Assembly (NCBI GenBank): GCA_930367215.1
Contig: OV884060.1
Span: 98,790,151 to 98,854,150, forward strand
Direction: 5' to 3'
Origin: Pollenia angustigena
Taxonomy: Eukaryota > Arthropoda > Insecta > Diptera > Polleniidae
DNA length: 64,000 bases
The notes below the pieces were generated by a model. That model saw only the letters and a list, made by a program, of their open reading frames with translations, was not told the origin of the DNA and made no database searches. Shown piece by piece: positions 52,961 through 64,000 of the stretch. The stretch's first letter is position 1, and every line of letters begins with the position of its first letter. Both the position numbers and the translations under genes were made by a program.

Positions 52961-54209
52961 GAAAAGAAATTGTTTTTGAGTTACGAGGTTACGGAAGAAA
53001 GCCGTCGTTTTGCGGTTTGAAGTGCGTTTTCGTTTTATGTCTTTAATCCAGCGGTCACCACAAAGAGAGACAGTTAAAAATGAGCATGTAGTGGTCAGTG
53101 CATACCCTGCATATAATAGGACCAGTCCGAACACGCGTGTAAAGAGTAGTCCACAAGGGACCAGGACTAGTGCAAAAGTAACCCAAACTTATGGAAAAAA
53201 CCTGGTCTATTTAACATTACGATGTCCTAGGAGAGGACCATATAACCCACCTTTGGACCACTAAGTAGTTTTAAAACTACTCCATGGTATACTCAACAGG
53301 ATTAGTTTAGAAGTCGTTAAAAAACGAAGACATGTCGTCTTACTACAAACACTTTTTAACAATGACATGGTCCATGCTTGCATTACATCGGACCAGTTCA
53401 CGGAGTAGTCCATTTTATCAAAATGGATCAGGTGGTCCTATTTTATTTGCAGGGTATTGTGTGCAATGAAACACCAAAAGAGAGGAAAATAAATTTACTC
53501 TTTTGAGACATTAACTATGTGTTTTGTTTTTGTTTCGTTAACCTTCGTGTTGTGTGTGTGAAATTCACGAAAAGTGCTCGGGCTTTAATCACTTGTTGGA
53601 AGAAAAAAAGAAACTGTTGTTTGATTTATGTATGTTTGTTGTATACATATAAGCGCTGGAGAACTATCGATAGTCGTAAACTATCGAAAATATCGATAGG
53701 AAAAATATCAATATTGATATTATTATTATTTAAAATACCGCTATGCCGACATGTTACAACAGCTATACACACACAGTTTTTTGCCGCAAGTTTTTACTTG
53801 CTATTATTAATTCGCGCAGAATTACAGCAATGAATACAAACAACAAGAATGGCAGGTGGTATGGATTGCTTAGATGTGCTTGTTTTACTACTAACTTGAG
53901 GCCTTTATGCCGAAATTTTTATATGTTTACATAGGGACTAAAATGTCAGATAGTTTTATGATGTTGTAAAAAAAAATCAAATAAAAATGCAATTGCAATT
54001 GCGAGCATAGGATAAAACAATGAACTAACATTAGAGGAAAAGTCAGCTAGATTGATTACCTTTTGGATTGAGAATCAAATCCAATTAAGAACATGATCTA
54101 AAGTTGCTATAAAATATCTTATAGTCCCTGTTACTTTGGTTCTTTCAGAAAGGTGCTAATCAGCATCACAATTTTTAAAAACTGTCATCTAAAATAACGT
54201 GCGTACATA
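52961..54209. other. Non-coding region with DRE motifs and GGACCAG words
   Basis: No supported gene. GGACCAG/GGTCCA words recur at 53120, 53158, 53370, 53390 and 53425, and GAGTAGTCC recurs at 53146 and 53403, suggesting a degenerate repeat. Two TATCGATA motifs lie at 53665 and 53691. Confidence 0.4.
53664..53698. promoter_or_regulatory. Paired DRE-like motifs
   Basis: CTATCGATAG at 53664-53673 and TATCGATA at 53691-53698. TATCGATA is the Drosophila DRE core bound by DREF at housekeeping promoters. No gene is visible downstream, so this may be chance in AT-rich repeat DNA. Confidence 0.25.
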
Positions 54210-54241
54210 CATACGTCTCTTACACTCAATTCACATGAGGG
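54210..54241 (+). repeat. Left 32-bp TSD of LINE A copy 2
   Basis: Starts CATACGTCTCTTACACTC and ends ACATGAGGG. It matches 61652-61683 with one mismatch (A/C). Confidence 0.9.
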
Positions 54242-54581
54242 TTTGTGCTTTGTTGTGATACAGACGTGTATTTTTAACCCCGCATACGTTTTGAACTATT
54301 AATTAATCATATTTGGTTTTGTAATATACGCAGCGAATGGACGCTTAAAAATAAATTATATATTTTGTTATTTAAATTATTTAACATAATAGTAAACAAT
54401 TTAAACGATAAAATTAAATAAAGAAAAATAGTAAAAATATATACATAAGTATGAATGTTCATACATGTGTATGCATACATACTCTCAACAAAAACATTTT
54501 TTTTTGTGTTGTTGTAAAAACAATAAATAATACAAATATTTAAAGCACAGCAAACGGTGAAAAACAAAAACAACTCTTTGC

Positions 54582-56098
54582 ATGAGTAAGAACAGTGAAA
54601 CAACGCTAAGGCAAAATGAAAGAAATGTTTATGTGACTGTTCAGGCAAACGAAAATAATGCTGAAATAAATAAAACAAAACAAAACAATATTAACTATCT
54701 AACGGCTAAGCCTATTAATCGAACACGTTCCCTTTCACCCTCGGTGTTCACAAAAACGGTGGATAGTGATACATTAAAAAATATTAATCTGTCTTTGGGG
54801 ACAAGTGTCATAGCGTCCGCAAGTATTGCCGCGGCGGAAAAAACAATCTTAGTAAGAAATGATACCATAAACTCAAATACAGACGCAATGGAGAACCCTT
54901 TAGTGAAAAATTTTCAAAAGCCTCAAATACAAGTTGGTATGGACAGGTATATAACAGTGCTTAAACGGGGTCGCAGCCCTACCTCTTCAGCAGTTGCTTC
55001 GGCCTCAAAAGTAACATCTTTTGATAGAATAAATTCACAATACCGTTTTGCAATTCTTGAGGACGAATCCCCAGAGGCACCAAACGTCATAAAATCTTCT
55101 AAGCCACCCCCAATATATCTTAGGGAGCAAAACTCAAGTGAGTTAATAAAGAGCGTGATCTCCGTAATAGGTGAAAGTTCTTTTTACGTAGCGGCAATCA
55201 AGCGTGGTAATATAAACGAGACAAAAATACAGGTTAATCATGAGAATGATTTTAGCAAACTAACAAACCAATTCGAATCCCTTAAAAAAAGCTTTTATAC
55301 ATATCAGCTGAAGAGCAGAAAGGCCTTCAGGTAGTGATCAAGGGCATAGAATCGTGCGTGGACCCTGAAGAAATTAAAACCTTTTTGGAAGAGAAAGGCT
55401 TTAAAATAAAAAAACGTTACAAATATCAAAAATAGGGAAAAAAATCCCCAACCACTATTTCGAGTGGAGCTAGAACCTGGCGACGTTAAGATTAAAAAAA
55501 ATGAAACGCATCCTATTTACAATTTAAAATATATTCTCTACAGATGAATAACTATAGAGGAGCCGCACAAAAGAAATGGTCCCGTTCAATGTCTCAACTG
55601 CAAAGAATTTGGCCATACTAAGGCCTACTGCTATTTACCCCCTGTTTGCGTAGTATGTGGTGAATTACATGGTACAGTCCAGTGCGATAAGTCTAAAAAT
55701 GACCCCTATGTAAAAAAATTTAGCAACTGTGGCGGCAATCACACTGCCAATTATAGAGGATGTCCTGTATATACTATCGTCAAGCAGTCGGCTGGACCGA
55801 AAACTAACCCCCCTGAAATGCAGGTACAAAATCAAGTAAACACTAATGACATTCAGGCTCCGCAGCCTAGTAATAACAGAACCTCTTATGCTAACGTCCT
55901 AAAATCAAACCATGTGCCAATGCAAGGTGCTTCGCCAAGTAATGATGAAACTCCAGTTTCTAATTTAAGTCGTCTAGAAAAAACCATGGAAACTTTAGTG
56001 CAAACAGTAAATAATTTTACAAACACAATGGGTAATATGATGCAGTAGATCCTTGGCATGCAATCGATGTTATTGCAAGCTGTACTTAACAAACCATA
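54582..56098 (+). pseudogene. LINE A ORF1 (jockey-type nucleic-acid-binding protein)
   Basis: From ATG 54582: a Ser/Thr/Asn-rich N-terminal half (250 codons to 55332), then frame changes into KGIESCVDPEEIKTFLEEKG (PRE_C2HC-like region) and, from about 55560, three CCHC knuckles: CLNCKEFGHTKAYC, CVVCGELHGTVQC and CGGNHTANYRGC. A Gln/Asn-rich and LEKTMETLVQTVN helical tail follows, with a premature TAG after GNMMQ at 56046-56048. Jockey ORF1 proteins bind element RNA through these knuckles. Frameshifts near 55334 and 55440 and stops make it dead. Confidence 0.8.
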
Positions 56099-56273
56099 AA
56101 CTGTTTAAAAATTTGTTTTTGGAACGCAAACGGCATCCGCCAACATAAAAATTAATTAGAATACTTTCTTAAAAATAAAAAAATTGATGTCATGATGGTT
56201 TCTGAAACTCATTTGACCTCAAGAAATACGTTTAAAATCAATGGTTATACACTATATGATACGACTTAGAATT

Positions 56274-56671
56274 ACTCAAGGACCCAGAATATATATACTT
56301 TATGGGGTCTGAGATGAATAATAAAAAAGTTTCACACGGAATGACAACCTTAATATACCCTCTTCACAACTAATTGTGGTGGAGGGTATAAAAATAATCA
56401 AGAATGCTGCCGGTCCAGTTTATTATCGATAATCGAGGTATCGCTGTATTTTCAACCACACACTTCAAAGTAAGAAAAATAATAAAACGTAAAAAGAAAA
56501 AGTTAAAAGAGAAATATAACAAGTAAGAGTGCTATATTCGGCTAAGCCGAATCTTAAATACCCTTCACCATGGTGCGATAAGAACAGAAAGTTACATAAA
56601 TAGCGTTCTTTGGATGTAAATAAATCTATTTTGAGCTATCCCCACATTTAATTTCATAGTGCCGTAGTATC
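56274..56671 (-). mobile_element. DINE-1-like insertion in LINE A copy 2
   Basis: Nearly identical to 62741-63165. The 5' part complements the DINE-1-type block ATATATATTCTGGGTCC and CATAAAGTATATATATTC; the 3' part has GTGCTATATTCGGCTAAGCC. LINE sequence stops at CTATATGATAC and resumes at an earlier ORF1 position (TAGAATCGTGCGTGG). Confidence 0.7.
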
Positions 56672-57512
56672 GTAGAATCGTGCGTGGACCCTGAAGAAAT
56701 TAAAACCTTTTTGGAAGAGAAAGGCTTTAAAATAAAAAAACGTTACAAATATCAAAAATAGGGAAAAAAAATCCCCAACCACTATTTCGAGTGGAGCTAG
56801 AACCTGGCGACGTTAAGATTAAAAAAAATGAAACGCATCCTATTTACAATTTAAAATATATTCTCTACAGAAGAATAACTATAGAGGAGCCGCACAAAAG
56901 AAATGGTCTCGTTCAATGTCTCAACTGCAAAGAATTTGGCCATACTAAGGCCTACTGCTATTTACCCCCTGTTTGCGTAGTATGTGGTGAATTACATGGT
57001 ACAGTCCAGTGCGATAAGTCTAAAAATGACCCCTATGTAAAAAAATTTAGCAACTGTGGCGGCAATCACACTGCCAATTATAGAGGATGTCCTGTATATA
57101 CTATCGTCAAGCAGTCGGCTGGACCGAAAACTAACCCCCCTCAAATGCAGGTACAAAATCAAGTAAACACTAATGACATTCAGGCTCCGCAGCCTAGTAA
57201 TAACAGAACCTCTTATGCTAACGTCCTAAAATCAAACCATGTGCCAATGCAAGGTGCTTCGCCAAGTAATGATGAAACTCCAGTTTCTAATTTAAGTCGT
57301 CTAGAAAAAACCATGGAAACTTTAGTGCAAACAGTAAATAATTTTACAAACACAATGGGTAATATGATGCAGTAGATCCTTGGCATGCAATCGATGTTAT
57401 TGCAAGCTGTACTTAACAAACCATGAACTGTTTAAAAATTTGTTTTTGGAACGCAAACGGCATCCGCCAACATAAAAATTAATTAGAATACTTTCTTAAA
57501 AATAAAAAAATT
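56638..57512 (+). repeat. 875-bp tandem duplication, unit 1
   Basis: Holds the tail of the DINE-like repeat plus LINE A ORF1 3' half (CCHC region). Unit 2 at 57513-58387 gives an identical 194-residue translation. Confidence 0.9.
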
Positions 57513-58387
57513 ATCCCCACATTTAATTTCATAGTGCCGTAGTATCGTAGAATCGTGCGTGGACCCTGAAGAAATTAAAACCTTTTTGGAAGAGAAAGGC
57601 TTTAAAATAAAAAAACGTTACAAATATCAAAAATAGGGAAAAAAAATCCCCAACCACTATTTCGAGTGGAGCTAGAACCTGGCGACGTTAAGATTAAAAA
57701 AAATGAAACGCATCCTATTTACAATTTAAAATATATTCTCTACAGAAGAATAACTATAGAGGAGCCGCACAAAAGAAATGGTCTCGTTCAATGTCTCAAC
57801 TGCAAAGAATTTGGCCATACTAAGGCCTACTGCTATTTACCCCCTGTTTGCGTAGTATGTGGTGAATTACATGGTACAGTCCAGTGCGATAAGTCTAAAA
57901 ATGACCCCTATGTAAAAAAATTTAGCAACTGTGGCGGCAATCACACTGCCAATTATAGAGGATGTCCTGTATATACTATCGTCAAGCAGTCGGCTGGACC
58001 GAAAACTAACCCCCCTCAAATGCAGGTACAAAATCAAGTAAACACTAATGACATTCAGGCTCCGCAGCCTAGTAATAACAGAACCTCTTATGCTAACGTC
58101 CTAAAATCAAACCATGTGCCAATGCAAGGTGCTTCGCCAAGTAATGATGAAACTCCAGTTTCTAATTTAAGTCGTCTAGAAAAAACCATGGAAACTTTAG
58201 TGCAAACAGTAAATAATTTTACAAACACAATGGGTAATATGATGCAGTAGATCCTTGGCATGCAATCGATGTTATTGCAAGCTGTACTTAACAAACCATG
58301 AACTGTTTAAAAATTTGTTTTTGGAACGCAAACGGCATCCGCCAACATAAAAATTAATTAGAATACTTTCTTAAAAATAAAAAAATT
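57513..58387 (+). repeat. 875-bp tandem duplication, unit 2
   Basis: Identical by eye to unit 1. The junction AAAAAAATT/ATCCCCACATTT is artificial to both source sequences. ORF2 resumes after it at GATGTCATGATGG. Confidence 0.9.
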
Positions 58388-61300
58388 GATGTCATGATGG
58401 TTTCTGAAACTCATTTGACCTCAAGAAATACGTTTAAAATCAATGGTTATACACTATATGATACCAAGGACCCTCGAGATAGAGCTTGTGGAGGTTCTGC
58501 CATTTTGATAAAAACCCGAATCAAACACTACCTAATGTGTGATCATCGTGAAGATTATCTCCAAGCACATTGGGGCCCTGTTTCCTGGCTGCTGGCGATT
58601 ATAACGCTAAACATACCTTCTGGGGTTCACGACTAATAACACCAAAGGGTCGTGTTTTGTATAATACAATCTCTAAAATGAATTTAAATGTCGTCGCGAG
58701 CGGACAACCAACATATTGGCCTGCTGATCCGCAAAAAATCCCAGATGTCATCGATTTCAGAGTGGTTAAAAACATCCCCACAGAAACGATTCAAGTTGAA
58801 GCTTCGTTAGAATTATCCTCTGATCACACACCTACAATAATTACTATAACAAACACCAATAGAATCGTATCTCCCTCTGGTTACATAGCGACAACAGCTA
58901 CACAAATAAATTGGTTAAAATATAAAAAATATCTCAGTACCCATTGCACAGAAAATATTCCGCTTAAGGCGCCCGTACACGACATGTATTTGTCATCTGA
59001 CATGTCAAATTTTCAAGTCACATGTAATTGTTCATGTCTGTCAAAATTGCTGTTTTACATAAGGTTTATAATATTCGGTCACAAACGTACATGTAATTTG
59101 CTTCTGACATTGTCTCTGTTTTTTTTCGCATTGTTATTGCAGAAACCAAAGAAGTTCTCGGTTTCAAAATAGCTTGCTGCCGCCACGAAAATATTTATTT
59201 GCGCCGTAAAATAATTTAGCCATCTTAAAATTTTTTCTTTTATTTTAAAGATACCAATTTAGAATTTTATAATTAAACGGTTTTTATGTTTATATTTACA
59301 TAAATTCTATTCAATGGTGAGATGAGCATACATATCTCGGTATTGTAAAATATTAACTTCAGCCGGCTAATGATTCCGTCAATAGTTGACGCCGCTGCCA
59401 GTTTCTTCCCGGCATAGATTTCTGATGTCAGATGGTTTGTCAGAATAAAATAGAGCACGCTCTAATTGAAATTTTGTCAGATGACTTCGCGTCTGACTTT
59501 TACAGAAGCAAAGTTAAAAAGGTAACACACGACATGTATGTGTTTTGCAGTGGGAAATTTGACATGTCAGATGACAAAAGCATGTCGTCTATATGCTCCT
59601 TTAGCACACCGGAAAATGTGGATCTCTCTATTGTCAATTTTGACAGTTATCTTAAACTAGCTGTTCAACATTCCAGCAAAACCCTCAAAAAAACCAATTA
59701 TAACAAAATATATTTTGCAGATGTCGAGCGCCTCTTGAATGAAAAAAGGAGAGTGCGAAGAGAATGGCAATTGCAAAGATCCCCTCAACTTAAAAATGAA
59801 TTAAAAGAGTGTACAAAAAGGCTAAGAAAATTACTGCAGACTTAGAAAACGGCTTCCGTAGAAAAATATCTTAAGGACTTGGATGTAACTCCACAATCAG
59901 GCTACTCATTATGGCGTGCAGCTAGAAACCTCAAAAGACCAGTTATCTCGAAACCACCATTACGAAACTTGAATGGAAGTTGGGCAAGAAATGATAATGA
60001 AAAAGGAAACCTGTTTGTAAATCATTTGAAAAACGTATTTACCCAAAATATACCTGACGATATAGCGGACGAGTTGCCGCCTGTTAATGTTAGAGCAGCT
60101 ATCCCCCTTAGATTTGAGATAAGGGAAATTTAAAGGGCTATTTGTGAATTAAACACCAAGAAGGCACCTGTTATTGATAAAATCAGTAACAAAATGCTTT
60201 TGGAGCTACCTCGCATAGCAAAGAAAATAATTCTTTATATTTTTAATGCTATTTTACGCCTTGAATACTACCCTCAGGAATGGAAGGTCTCCTTAATAAC
60301 GATGATACCAAAGCCAGGAAAAGATCACACAAAAGTTGAGTCATATAGGCCTATTGGCTTATTATCTAATATATCAAAGCTGTTTGAGAAGCTCTTAGCG
60401 TCAAAATTAACCCCTATTTTAAATGACAATGGGTGTATCATCAATTCGGCTTCAGAAGCGAGCAAAGCACAATTGAACAAACCCATTGGATAGTAAACGC
60501 CATAAGAAAAGCCTTTGAAGAAAGAAAATATTGCTCCGCTCTTTTCATAGATGTTTCTCAAGCTTTTGACAAAGTCTGACATGTAGGCTTGTTACATAAA
60601 TTGACGCTAAACCTACCGGTTAATACACACAAGCTGTTAGAAAGCTACCTGGTCGGTCGAAAATGTATTATTAAAGAAGGCGATTTTATAAATTCTCCTC
60701 AGCCAATTAAAGCTGGAGTCCCTCAGGGAAGCATCCTGGGCCCACTTTTTTACCTTATATATACCTCGGACATGCCAACAAACAATCACACCCTAACCTC
60801 AACTTTTGCTGATGATACAGCTCTTCTAAACTTACACGAGAACAGTCGTGAAGCATCTCGATACCTGCAGAATCATATATTTCAACTAGAACTGTGGTTT
60901 AAACAATGGAGAATAAAGGTCAATGAGCAAAAATGCGTACATATAACATTTACCTTGCGTCGGGAAACATGTCCCCCTGTTAAAATCAATAATCAACTAG
61001 TGCCTCAACAAACGCATGTCAAATATCTCGGTATTCATCTAGATCGGCGTTTAATATGGAAATGCCATATAGAAGCAAAATTAACCCAAATGAAACTAAA
61101 AGCAATTCAAATTAACTGGCTTATTGGAAGAAATTCTGTTCTTAGTCTCGACTGCAAACTACTACTTTACAACGCTTTTTTAAAGCCAATATGGTGCTAC
61201 GGTATTCAATTATGGGGCACTGCCTCGGCCTCAAATATCGAAAAAATTCAAAGGCGCCAAAATAAACTTCTTCGAATAATTACAGCTGCCCCTTGGTATG

Positions 61301-61473
61301 TTAAAAACTCAAATATCCACAATGTGCCACTGGTAAGGACTATTATTGCGAAGTATGCGGTAAAATATTTGAAAAGGCTAGAGTTGCACCCAAATCCACT
61401 AGCACGAAATATTTTAAATGATAGCGGCCACCCTCGCTTAAGAAGAAGAGACACTGCAGCACTTACCCATTAA
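58320..61473 (+). pseudogene. LINE A copy 2 ORF2: endonuclease / reverse transcriptase
   Basis: Endonuclease pieces: VSETHLTSRNTF, GGSAILIKT, then a deletion of about 130 bp at 58566 relative to copy 1, AAGDYNAKHTFWGS, SSDHTPTI. A TTA-flanked element interrupts it at 58967-59600. Reverse transcriptase: IPKPGKDHTKVESYRPIGLL, IDVSQAFD, KAGVPQGSILGPLFYLIY, and the active site TSTFADDTALLN at about 60800, continuing open to 61473. Frameshifts near 58600, 60130 and 60480 and stops (for example 59845, 60131) inactivate it. The FADD block here fills what copy 1 lost. Confidence 0.82.
58967..59600. mobile_element. 634-bp TTA-flanked TIR element
   Basis: AGGCGCCCGTACACGACATG and the complement of the right end AGGAGCATATAGACGACATG are inverted repeats of about 46 bp, ending in TTTGTCATCTGACATGTCAA. 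TSD TTA at 58964-58966 and 59601-59603. Removing it restores CCGCTTAGCACACCGG, matching CCGCTCAGTACACCGG in copy 1. The 3-bp TTA target suits PIF/Harbinger. No transposase. Confidence 0.85.
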
Positions 61474-61651
61474 GATGAGCGATAAGCACCTACATATGTG
61501 AACAGAACCCGTGATGAAGAAAATTTTTGTCTGGCACTGGCAAGACATAAAATAAAGCATTAGGTTAAGATTTGATTAATTATTGTTCATATTTAATATA
61601 TGAAGATTCAATAAATAAATAATGAAAAAAAAAAAAAAAAAAAAAAAACAT

Positions 61652-61683
61652 CATACGTCTCTTACCCTCAATTCACATGAGGG
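61652..61683 (+). repeat. Right 32-bp TSD of LINE A copy 2
   Basis: Immediately follows the poly-A tail; see 54210-54241. Confidence 0.9.
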
Positions 61684-62085
61684 CTTTAACGACATCGTTT
61701 TATCTTGATTCCCTTTTAAAACAACTTCCAAAATCTCGTTGCGTTCATACCATGATTTTTGGTTGCATGTCTTTTTTTTTATTTGCAGTATGGCCTTGAT
61801 TATCCGTCATTCGATCAACCGGCAGCTTCAATTAACTGGAAAATAATTTTATTTGCATGTATTTAAATTACCTCTATCATCCGGCATTACCTCTGGTATC
61901 CGAAATTATTAACAAATTATCTTTTTTTCGTTTACTTTTGAACAATCAAAACAAATTTTAATAAACGAAGAAAGAGAATTTCCCAACGTACTGGAAGCAT
62001 GTTCTGCCAAAATTACTTTTCTCTTCATGTTAACATAATAATACATTATATATTTACATAAAAAAAAGAAACACACAATAAACAA
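61684..62085. other. Spacer with pogo/Tigger-like TIR fragment
   Basis: CAGTATGGCCTTGATTATCC at 61786 followed by ATTCGATCAACCGG and later ATCATCCGGCATTACC resembles the termini of pogo/Tigger-type Tc1/mariner elements. No partner end or transposase is visible. Confidence 0.4.
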
Positions 62086-62880
62086 GTTAGAGTGCTATAT
62101 TCGGATGTGCCGAATCTTTGATACCCTCCACCGACAGTTCGAATGCTTAAGGAGTAATATCTGTATGATGTTATTATTATCTTAAACTGTGACAATTTGT
62201 TATTAATTATGGTTTTAGTTGTACTAAACGGTTTTCCGGTAGTAGGGTTTATATGGGGCCTAAGGTAAATTATGGACCGATATTCACGAAATTTCACAGT
62301 ATCATTTATAGTCCTAAAAAACTGTGACGTACCAAATTTTGTTACGCTAGCGTTATTTTTTACGGTTTTAGGCGTACTAAACTGTTTTCCGGGAGTAGTG
62401 TTTATATGGGGCTTAGGGTAAGTTATGGACGGATCTTCACGAAATTTAACAGCGCGATTTTCAGTCAAATTAAACAAATTTTTGCAAAATCTTATCTCAT
62501 TCCGTGCCTTTTTCCAGCATTTATGTTATTTTTTGTAACAAAATTATCAATTTTTTTAGGTGGTGGTTCCACATTTTGATTCATAGCTCTGGTCCTACTG
62601 AACCGATTTTGCTGGATTTCAATCCCAAACTGCTTAAGATAACTACAAGCAATTTGGCACCAAGTTTGTTCATTTCTTTTGAGTTGTTCGAAAGTGAGCG
62701 TGTTTTCAACAGACGGACAGACAGACGGACATGGCTAAATCGACTTAGAATTACTCAAGGACCCAGAATATATATACTTTATGGGGTCTGAGATGAATAA
62801 TAAAAAAGTTTCACACGGAATGACAACCTTAATATACCCTCTTCACAACAACTCTTCACAACCCTCCACCAGGTATAAAA
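62086..62880 (+). mobile_element. DINE-1/INE-1-like repeat
   Basis: Starts AGTTAGAGTGCTATATTCGG and ends in TATACCCTCTTCACAA. Contains two diverged copies of GTTTATATGGGG-CT-AGGTA (62250, 62398), and near the 3' end the (ACAGACGG)n block with GACATGGCTAAATCGACTTA and CAGAATATATATACTTTATG, which matches the conserved core of Drosophila INE-1 in reverse orientation. INE-1 is regarded as a non-autonomous Helentron derivative. Confidence 0.65.
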
Positions 62881-63170
62881 ATAATCAAGAATGCTGCCGG
62901 TCCAGTTTATTATCGATAATCGAGGTATCGCTGTATTTTCAACCACACACTTCAAAGTAAGAAAAATAATAAAACGTAAAAAGAAAAAGTTAAAAGAAAA
63001 AGTTAAAAGAGAAATATAACAAGTAAGAGTGCTATATTCGGCTATGCCGAATCTTAAATACCCTTCACCATGGTGCGATAAGAACAGAAAGTTACATAAA
63101 TAGCGTTCTTTGGATGTAAATAAATCTATTTTGAGCTATCCCCACATTTAATTTCATAGTGCCGTAGTTT
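62881..63170 (+). repeat. DINE-like repeat, second segment
   Basis: TATTATCGATAATCGAGGTA, then AACAAGTAAGAGTGCTATAT and CCGAATCTTAAATACCCTTC. It is the source-like counterpart of 56390-56660; 62741-63165 equals 56274-56657 apart from short indels. Confidence 0.6.
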
Positions 63171-63924
63171 TTCACAGTTTAAAAAATTGAGATAAGTCTG
63201 TTTCCAGTTTTGCCAAAGTTTAAGTCTTCAAATCGTCTTCCCTTGCAGAAGTTTTATAGGAATAAGCGGTATTCAGTATTGGTAGTAAAATACCCTTGCA
63301 CACTTTGTTAATCTTATTTTTTCTATCTCTCTATCTCTCTTTTTTTAGCAAATTCATTACTTTATAATAAATACCAAAAAGACACTCATTTTGTAGTATA
63401 AAATCGAATTAAGTAAAACGGACATTTACACTTAACACAAAGGTAAAAACCGCTATTGTAAATAGGCACATAGGTATTCAAATTCCCAAAATATTTTTCT
63501 TATGATAAACCTACGTCAAGATAATTTTGGCACGACGATTTGCCTTTATAAAATGTTTTCGTGATGACATCTTTTGAATAAAAAAGAAGAAACCCAAAGC
63601 AACCGATGAACACATCTTTTATATAGGTAAATTGTTACATATGCAATGGTCTTGTAGCATTGGCGTGCTAAATAAGTAAAAAAAATTCAAAATTCAAAAA
63701 TTCAATTCTTTGAATAGGTAATTGAATATTTAAATAAGAATTTAAGAAAATTTGCTCCGATCTTTAAGATATGAAACGGAACTATTTAAACAAAATTAAT
63801 TACCTATAAAAAGAGAAAAATACCTATAATTAAAAATAGGGTATAAACATAAAATAAAAAAGAGGGTAAATTAAAAGGCGTAAATATGTATACAATATAT
63901 GTAGGTATATAAAATTTATAAATA
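63171..63924. other. AT-rich spacer, nothing recognised
   Basis: No coding or element end is supported. Confidence 0.4.
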
Positions 63925-63926
63925 TA

Positions 63927-64000
63927 CAGTGGTATCCCGGTTTAACGAATTATATATTGTCAGGCCCTTTCGTTATGTCGGAAAATTCGTTAAATACCGA
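63927..64000 (+). mobile_element. pogo/Tigger-like left TIR, cut by window end
   Basis: CAGTGGTATCCCGGTTTAAC, then TTTCGTTATGTCGG and ATTCGTTAAATACCG. The CAGTGG...TTTAACGAA pattern after a TA (63925-63926) is typical of Tigger/pogo-type ends. The rest lies outside the window. Confidence 0.55.

Larger units (their letters stand above)
54242..61649 (+). mobile_element. LINE A copy 2: full-length jockey-type element, rearranged
   Basis: Runs from the end of the 32-bp direct repeat to a poly-A tail (61625-61648), followed by the second direct repeat. It contains a 340-bp 5' leader, ORF1, a DINE-like segment, two further copies of the ORF1 3' half, ORF2 with a 634-bp insertion, and a 3' UTR. The ends prove one original insertion; the internal duplications came later or are assembly errors. 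Confidence 0.85.

Noticed and set aside
53743..53934. MPTCYN... frame as a THAP-type zinc finger start
   Set aside because: The Cys/His spacing does not follow the THAP pattern and the frame ends without the conserved core.

Overview
This is eukaryotic DNA, AT-rich and packed with transposable elements. It is most likely from a calyptrate fly such as a blow fly, house fly or flesh fly. The evidence is jockey, LOA and CR1-like LINEs, DINE-1/INE-1-like repeats, a Transib, hAT, mariner and Harbinger-type elements, short GT-AG introns and arthropod-style TATA plus initiator promoters. The species assignment is inference. I find only one convincing host gene: the 3' terminal coding exon of a DNAAF3-like axonemal dynein assembly factor (22628-23368, + strand). 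Everything else I can interpret is a mobile element, element debris or AT-rich spacer, as expected for pericentromeric or otherwise repeat-dense chromatin or a giant intron.

Layout. 1-4830: small fold-back elements, then a hAT-like relic (1170-4349) split by a 2.53 kb hAT (1677-4206, 8-bp TSD), which itself holds a dead mariner-type transposase and a 126-bp MITE. 4831-12007: a 7.2 kb transposon with about 500-bp inverted repeats. Its single-gene transposase is interrupted by a second transposon (7397-11045), also with about 520-bp inverted repeats, carrying an unrelated, intron-containing transposase. I cannot assign either to a classical superfamily; this pair is the best candidate for something poorly described. 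12008-17133: repeat mosaic, including a Harbinger-like 2.3 kb element (13152-15454) filled with bracket-nested MITEs, a 39-bp minisatellite and tRNA-derived SINEs. 17137-19640: decayed jockey-type LINE (LINE A, copy 1). 20609-23400: fold-back repeats and the DNAAF3 exon.

23820-28665: nearly intact CR1-like LINE (LINE B) whose ORF1 is hit by a 5'-truncated LINE A with clean TSDs. 28703-30438: hAT remnant. 30897-34949: a 2.2 kb tandem duplication with a 166-bp near-perfect palindrome at the junction. 35252-36639: a CACTA-terminus element. 36814-40240: a TA-flanked TIR element with internal tandem repeats. 40435-41819: MITEs and a tRNA-like SINE. 41820-52960: a minus-strand LOA/I-type LINE with RNase H, split by a Transib (44827-50619) with an RSS-like terminus, itself split by another LINE (47638-49855). 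54242-61649: a full-length but rearranged LINE A with 32-bp TSDs, an ORF1 segment present three times, a DINE-like insert and a 634-bp TTA-flanked element. 61684-64000: pogo/Tigger-like ends and DINE-like repeats.

The genes do not form a pathway. They record successive insertions: each intact TSD dates an insertion relative to its host element, e.g. LOA LINE, then Transib, then LINE C; and LINE B, then LINE A. All superfamily names come from reading termini, TSDs and protein motifs by eye; no database search was possible.
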